A stretch of DNA of 18,869 nt from Actinomycetes bacterium (lineage in GTDB: Bacteria > Actinomycetota > Actinomycetes > Actinomycetales > Cellulomonadaceae), in NCBI GenBank assembly GCA_023461115.1, contig JAEWOA010000121.1:1-18869 (forward strand). The letters are read 5' to 3'. Position numbers and translations under genes: made by a program. Under the pieces are notes generated by a model, which was given only the letters and a program-made list of their open reading frames with translations, was not told the origin of the DNA and did no database searches. Shown piece by piece: positions 15,168 to 18,869 of the stretch. Position 1 is the stretch's first letter, and every line of letters begins with the position of its first letter.

Positions 15168-15171
15168 CGTA
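15166..15171 (-). promoter_or_regulatory. -10-like TACGAT over the mannosyltransferase start
   Basis: On the minus strand TACGAT is followed by 7 bases and then an in-frame GTG (15158). That is the spacing expected if transcription began on the start codon itself. The hexamer includes the ATG at 15167, so if it is the -10 box the true start must be downstream. No -35 box is visible. Confidence 0.3.
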
Positions 15172-15325
15172 CGGGCGCCCAATGAGGCTGGCGCCACATT
15201 CGTCCCACTGGGAATCCGGGCCCACGGGACAACGCGCCCGGCGTCCTCGTGCGCCTTGCCGTCGCGCCTGTCGTCGCGCCTTGTCGTCGTGCTCTGCCGT
15301 GGGCCCACCGTGCGACCCTGGGCAC

Positions 15326-16324
15326 GTGACGCCCTCCGACGACGCGCCCGCGCCCACCAGTCCCGGCGACCCGGCCACCGCGGGCCTCGCGGACGGCTCA
15401 GGCGACGACGGCCCTGACGACGACTACGAGTTCGACGACGGTGTGCTCGACGACGGTGTGCTCGACGACGGTGACGAGACCCCGGCGCCGGATGGCGGGC
15501 GGCTGGTGTTGGCGGCGACCCCGATCGGGAACTCCGGCGACGCGTCGCAGCGGCTGAGGGACCTGCTCGCGACTGCGGACGTCGTCGCGGCCGAGGACAC
15601 GCGGCGCACGCGAGCGCTCGCGGCACGGCTGGGAGTCGTCATCGGCGGGCGCCTCGTGAGCGTGCACGAGCACAACGAGGCGGCGCGGGCCGCCGACTTG
15701 CTGGGCGTCGTCGCGGCCGGGGGGACGGTCGTCGTGGTGACGGACGCGGGCATGCCGGCGATCTCGGATCCGGGCTTCAGGGTGGTCGGCGCCGCCGTGG
15801 CGGCCGGGCTGCCCGTCACGGCGGCCCCCGGACCGAGCGCGGTGCTCACCGCGCTCGCGCTGTCCGGCCTGCCGACCGACCGGTTCACGTTCGAGGGCTT
15901 CCCTCCGCGCAAGGCGGGGGAGCGCGCGCGGTCGCTCGCGGAGCTGGCCGACGAGCGCCGCACGATGGTGTTCTTCGAGGCGCCGCACCGGCTCGCTGAT
16001 CTGCTGGCGGCGATGTCGGAGGCGTTCGGCGCCGACCGCCCGGCCGCGGTGTGCCGCGAGCTGACCAAGCGCTACGAGGAGGTCCGCCGGGCCTCGCTCG
16101 CGGAGCTCGCACAGTGGGCGTCCGGCCAGGTGCGGGGCGAGATCGTCGTCGTCGTGGGCGGGGCGCCGCGTCGTTCGTCGCACGACGTGCTGGCGGCCGC
16201 CGCCGAGGAGGTCCGCGCGCGCGTGGCCGCGGGCGAGCGCCACAAGTCGGTGGTCACCGAGGTGGCCACGCGCACGAACACCCCGCGCCGCGCCCTCTAC
16301 GAGTCCACCCTCCCGTCGCACTAG
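15326..16324 (+). CDS. rsmI: 16S rRNA (cytidine(1402)-2'-O)-methyltransferase
   Basis: The 332-aa product carries RsmI family blocks: LVLAATPIGNSGDASQRLRD, ADVVAAEDTRRTRALAARLG, VVTDAGMPAISDPGF, AAPGPSAVLTALALSGLP, FEGFPPRK and MVFFEAPHRL. It uses S-adenosylmethionine to 2'-O-methylate C1402 in the ribosomal P-site region. The family is usually ~280 aa; here the first ~47 residues are an extra acidic, Asp/Gly-rich extension with a short repeat. GTG 15326 is the first plausible start with TGGG upstream. A downstream GTG inside the acidic stretch cannot be excluded. It is divergent from the mannosyltransferase and 49 bases before the ABC exporter start. Confidence 0.93.
   Translation: MTPSDDAPAPTSPGDPATAGLADGSGDDGPDDDYEFDDGVLDDGVLDDGDETPAPDGGRLVLAATPIGNSGDASQRLRDLLATADVVAAEDTRRTRALAARLGVVIGGRLVSVHEHNEAARAADLLGVVAAGGTVVVVTDAGMPAISDPGFRVVGAAVAAGLPVTAAPGPSAVLTALALSGLPTDRFTFEGFPPRKAGERARSLAELADERRTMVFFEAPHRLADLLAAMSEAFGADRPAAVCRELTKRYEEVRRASLAELAQWASGQVRGEIVVVVGGAPRRSSHDVLAAAAEEVRARVAAGERHKSVVTEVATRTNTPRRALYESTLPSH
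15434..15475 (+). repeat. 15-base tandem repeat in the rsmI N-terminal extension
   Basis: GACGACGGTGTGCTC occurs twice in a row (15434-15448, 15449-15463), followed by a third partial copy (GACGACGGTGAC). It encodes DDGVL-DDGVL-DDGDE, in frame with rsmI. Such repeats may vary in copy number by slippage; with a 15-base unit the frame is kept. Confidence 0.8.
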
Positions 16325-16360
16325 CCCGCACGCAGGGGTGGGCATGAGGCATCGAATCGT

Positions 16361-16366
16361 TACGAT
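16361..16366 (+). promoter_or_regulatory. -10-like TACGAT before the ABC exporter (leaderless start?)
   Basis: TACGAT is followed by 7 bases and then GTG 16374, so transcription would begin at or next to the start codon. Leaderless mRNAs are common in actinobacteria. There is no clear -35 box. The same hexamer and spacing occur at the mannosyltransferase gene. Confidence 0.4.
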
Positions 16367-16373
16367 GGGGCAC

Positions 16374-18140
16374 GTGGTCAATGTGGTCGGGCTGGACGAG
16401 GTCTACGACAAGGAGCGGCCCCTGCGGACGCTCTTTCGCATGTACGGCGGGCAGCGGCGCCGCCTGACGGTCGCGGCGGTGTCGTTCACCGTCAAGCACT
16501 CGCCGATCTGGCTCATCCCGCTGCTCACGGCCAACGTGATCGACGTCGTCGTCGACCACCGCCCGCTGCACGACCTGTGGATCAGCGCCGCGCTCATGGC
16601 GCTGCTGATCATCCAGAACCTCCCGCTGCACCAGCTCTACACGCGCATGCTCTCGCTCAGCGTCCGCACCGTGGAGACGCACCTGCGCATGTCGCTCGCA
16701 CGGCGCCTCCAAGAGCTGTCCATCGGCTACCACCGCCGCGTCTCGGCGGGCGTGCTGCAGGCCAAGATCGTGCGGGACGTCGAGAACGTCGTCGAGAGCA
16801 CGCGGCAGGCGTTCGACTCGGGCATGGCGGCTGTCACCACGCTCGTCGGCGCCATCGTCATCACGGCCATCCGCGTGCCGCAGTTCCTGCCCGTCTACGC
16901 GATCGCGGTGCCCGCGGGCGCGTTCCTCGTGGTGACGATGCGCCGCCGCATGTCCGCGCGCAACGCCGCGTTCCGGGCCGAGGTGGAGCAGATGTCCGCG
17001 CGCGTCAGCGAGATGACGCACCTGATCCCCATCACGCGCGCGCACGGGCTGGAGCGCGACGAGCTGGACCGCATGAGCACCACCCTGGTCGGCGTCCGCA
17101 ACGCGGGGATCCGGCTGGACGTGACCAACGGGTGGTTCGGCAGCCTGTCCTGGATCCTCATGCAGTTGCTCTCGGTGGGCACGCTGATCGGCGCCGCGTG
17201 GGTGGCGTGGACCGGGACGTTCGGGCTCAGCGCGGGCGACGTGACCATGCTGTCGTCGTACTTCGTGGCGCTCACCGGCTCGGTCACCGCGCTCATGGCG
17301 CTCGCGCCGATCATCACCAAGGGCCTGGAGTCCGTGAAGTCGATGGGCGACCTGCTCACAGCGCCGGACGTCGAGCGCAACGCTGGCAAGCCGAGCGTGG
17401 ACGCCGTGCGCGGCGACGTGCGGTTCGAGGACGTCGGCTTCGCGTACGACGATGCTCCCGACGAGACGGCGATCGACGCCCTCACGTTGCACGTGGAACC
17501 AGGCGAGACGATCGCGCTGGTCGGGCCGTCGGGGTCCGGCAAGTCCACGGTGCTCAACATGGTGATCGGGTTCCTGACGCCGACGTCCGGCCGGTTGCTG
17601 CTCGACGATCGCGACGTCACGACGATCGACCTGCGCTCCTACCGCAAGCACCTCGCGGTCGTGCCGCAGGAGTCGCTGCTGTTCGAGGGCTCGGTGCGGG
17701 ACAACGTCACCTACGGCAGCCCGGACCTGTCCGACGACGCGGTGCTCGCGGCCCTGCGGGACGCCAACGCGATGGACTTCGTCGACGCGATGGGCGGGCT
17801 CGACGCCGTGATCGGCGAGCGCGGCGCGCGCCTGTCCGGTGGGCAGCGGCAGCGCCTCGCGATCGCGCGCGCCCTGGTCCGCGACCCGCGGATCCTGGTG
17901 CTCGACGAGGCGACCTCGGCGCTCGACACCGCGTCCGAGCGCCTGGTGCAGGAGGCGCTCGCTCGGCTCATGCGCGGACGGACCACGTTCGTCGTCGCAC
18001 ACCGCCTCTCGACGATCCGCGGCGCCGACCGCATCGCGGTGATGCGCGCGGGCCGCCTCGTCGAGCTCGGCACGCACGAGTCCCTCCTCGCCGCGAACGG
18101 CGCGTACGCGCACCTGCACGCCTCCACCACCCCGGCCTGA
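16374..18140 (+). CDS. ABC transporter, fused permease and ATPase (exporter type)
   Basis: The 588-aa half-transporter has an N-terminal membrane domain of about six helices (residues ~25-320), with the helix LSIGYHRRVSAGVLQAKIVR typical of exporter coupling regions. The nucleotide-binding domain follows: Walker A GPSGSGKST (~384-392), Q-loop VVPQESLLFEG, signature LSGGQRQR (~487-494), Walker B ILVLDEATSALD (~507-518) and His-switch VAHRLST. It would act as a homo- or heterodimer exporting a lipid, peptide or drug; the substrate is not readable. The frame extends to GTG 16338. ATG 16344 with AGGGG upstream is an alternative to GTG 16374, which I prefer because of the TACGAT box and because the residues between look noncoding. 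Confidence 0.92.
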   Translation: MVNVVGLDEVYDKERPLRTLFRMYGGQRRRLTVAAVSFTVKHSPIWLIPLLTANVIDVVVDHRPLHDLWISAALMALLIIQNLPLHQLYTRMLSLSVRTVETHLRMSLARRLQELSIGYHRRVSAGVLQAKIVRDVENVVESTRQAFDSGMAAVTTLVGAIVITAIRVPQFLPVYAIAVPAGAFLVVTMRRRMSARNAAFRAEVEQMSARVSEMTHLIPITRAHGLERDELDRMSTTLVGVRNAGIRLDVTNGWFGSLSWILMQLLSVGTLIGAAWVAWTGTFGLSAGDVTMLSSYFVALTGSVTALMALAPIITKGLESVKSMGDLLTAPDVERNAGKPSVDAVRGDVRFEDVGFAYDDAPDETAIDALTLHVEPGETIALVGPSGSGKSTVLNMVIGFLTPTSGRLLLDDRDVTTIDLRSYRKHLAVVPQESLLFEGSVRDNVTYGSPDLSDDAVLAALRDANAMDFVDAMGGLDAVIGERGARLSGGQRQRLAIARALVRDPRILVLDEATSALDTASERLVQEALARLMRGRTTFVVAHRLSTIRGADRIAVMRAGRLVELGTHESLLAANGAYAHLHASTTPA

Positions 18141-18240
18141 GCCAAACCCGCCGCTCGCCGAGGGGGGTGCGGGGCGGGGGGTGGTGTGCCTACCGTGGGC
18201 CACGATGGCTCACGCGCGGGTCGCGGATCAGGAGGCGGGG

Positions 18241-18825
18241 ATGGGACGGACGGCGTTGGTGGTGGTCGACGTCCAGCCGACGTTCTGTGAGGGCGGCGCG
18301 CTCCCCGTCGCGGGCGGGAACGACGTGGCGCACGCCATCGCCGAGTTCGCCGCCGCGCACCGCGACCGCTACGACTTCGTCGTCACCACACAGGACTGGC
18401 ACGTGGACCCCGGCGCGCACTTCTCGGACACCCCGGACTTCGTCGACACCTGGCCGCCGCACGGCGTGGCGGGGACAGCGGAGGCCGAGCTGCACCCCGC
18501 GCTCGCGGAGCTCGGGCCGGACGCGAGCGTCAAGAAGGGCGCGTACGCGGCGGCGTACTCGGGGTTCGAGGGGGTCGACGCGCACGGCCGGACGCTCGCG
18601 CAGCTGCTCGCCCACGCGCAGATCACCGACGTGGACGTCGTCGGGATCGCCGAGTCGCACTGCGTGCGGGCCACCGCGCTCGACGCCCGCGCCGAGGGTT
18701 TGGCCACGCGTGTGCTGCGCGACCTGACCGTCCCCGTCTCGCCCGAGCTCGGCGCCGCCGCGCGCGACGACCTACGCGCCGCCGGCGTCACGCTCGTGGC
18801 GTCCGACGAGGCATGGGCGGGCTGA
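18241..18825 (+). CDS. pncA: Nicotinamidase (isochorismatase-like hydrolase)
   Basis: The 194-aa product starts MGRTALVVVDVQPTFCEGG and has AGGAGG 3-4 bases before ATG 18241. The catalytic triad is Asp10, Lys98 or Lys99 (SVKKGAY) and Cys141 (ESHCVRATALDA). The metal-site residues Asp52, His54, His60 and His74 match the spacing of M. tuberculosis PncA (Asp49, His51, His57, His71). It hydrolyses nicotinamide to nicotinate and ammonia in NAD salvage in the cytoplasm. The length is close to the usual ~190 aa. It is about 100 bases downstream of the ABC exporter with no clear terminator between, so it may have its own promoter. Some relatives act on other amides, but the complete residue set supports nicotinamidase. 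Confidence 0.9.
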   Translation: MGRTALVVVDVQPTFCEGGALPVAGGNDVAHAIAEFAAAHRDRYDFVVTTQDWHVDPGAHFSDTPDFVDTWPPHGVAGTAEAELHPALAELGPDASVKKGAYAAAYSGFEGVDAHGRTLAQLLAHAQITDVDVVGIAESHCVRATALDARAEGLATRVLRDLTVPVSPELGAAARDDLRAAGVTLVASDEAWAG

Positions 18826-18869
18826 TGCGCTCGCGGCGGCGGGCCCGGGGCCCGGGGAAGGCGCCGAGG

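Noticed and set aside
13075..15378. 767-aa minus-strand frame overlapping the mannosyltransferase
   Set aside because: It is a Gly/Arg/Ala-rich shadow of the mannosyltransferase in another frame, and it runs antisense through the end of the GH20 gene.
16254..18203. 649-aa minus-strand frame antisense to the ABC exporter
   Set aside because: Its composition (Arg/His/Asp/Gly-rich) is that of a GC-driven antisense frame. The plus strand encodes a complete ABC exporter with all motifs.

Overview
The window is chromosomal DNA of a high-GC actinobacterium. The flanking genes are very GC-rich with G/C-ending codons and frequent GTG starts, and the divergent pair mannosyltransferase/rsmI is a typical actinobacterial arrangement (compare Rv1002c/Rv1003 of Mycobacterium tuberculosis). 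A Cellulomonas-like member of the Micrococcales is my guess from general style only; no marker gene here fixes the genus.

Layout. (1) Positions 1-696 are host: the 3' end of a membrane-protein gene and a tRNA-Ala(CGC) gene. (2) Positions ~697-10613 are a genomic island of visibly lower GC placed exactly at the 3' end of the tRNA. A 15/16-base direct repeat (689-704 and 10598-10613) marks its ends. The probable original tRNA terminator now sits outside the right repeat, and a related perfect 16-bp palindrome has taken its place at the left end. No intact integrase is present; only an IS481-type transposase C-terminal remnant and a small resolvase-like HTH protein or fragment lie at the borders. 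(3) Positions 10720-18825 are host again: an SBF-family transporter, a cytoplasmic GH20 hexosaminidase, a protein O-mannosyltransferase (minus strand), rsmI, an ABC exporter and a nicotinamidase.

The island is a defence island with three modules. On the minus strand, 2729->989 holds an unknown 211-aa protein, a DUF1883-TIR protein whose reading frame is split by one in-frame TGA, and an unknown 81-aa protein. On the plus strand, 2948->8101 is one tight operon: an EcoRI-family adenine methyltransferase, a DUF262-HNH nuclease (start and stop overlapping), a 22-codon ORF, an OLD-family ATPase-TOPRIM nuclease and a short UvrD-like helicase (the last two resembling Gabija GajA/GajB). Each gene overlaps the next or is separated by 13 bases. 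Convergent to it, 10232->8184 encodes a GHKL (Hsp90/gyrase-like) ATPase fused to a PD-(D/E)XK-type nuclease, preceded by the small HTH gene.

The most interesting candidate system is the plus-strand operon. Its layout suggests modification (methyltransferase), modification-sensitive cutting (DUF262-HNH) and a Gabija-like nuclease/helicase pair working as one unit, rather than two systems that happen to be adjacent. That is an inference from gene order and spacing; I could not run any search to see whether the arrangement recurs or is already described.
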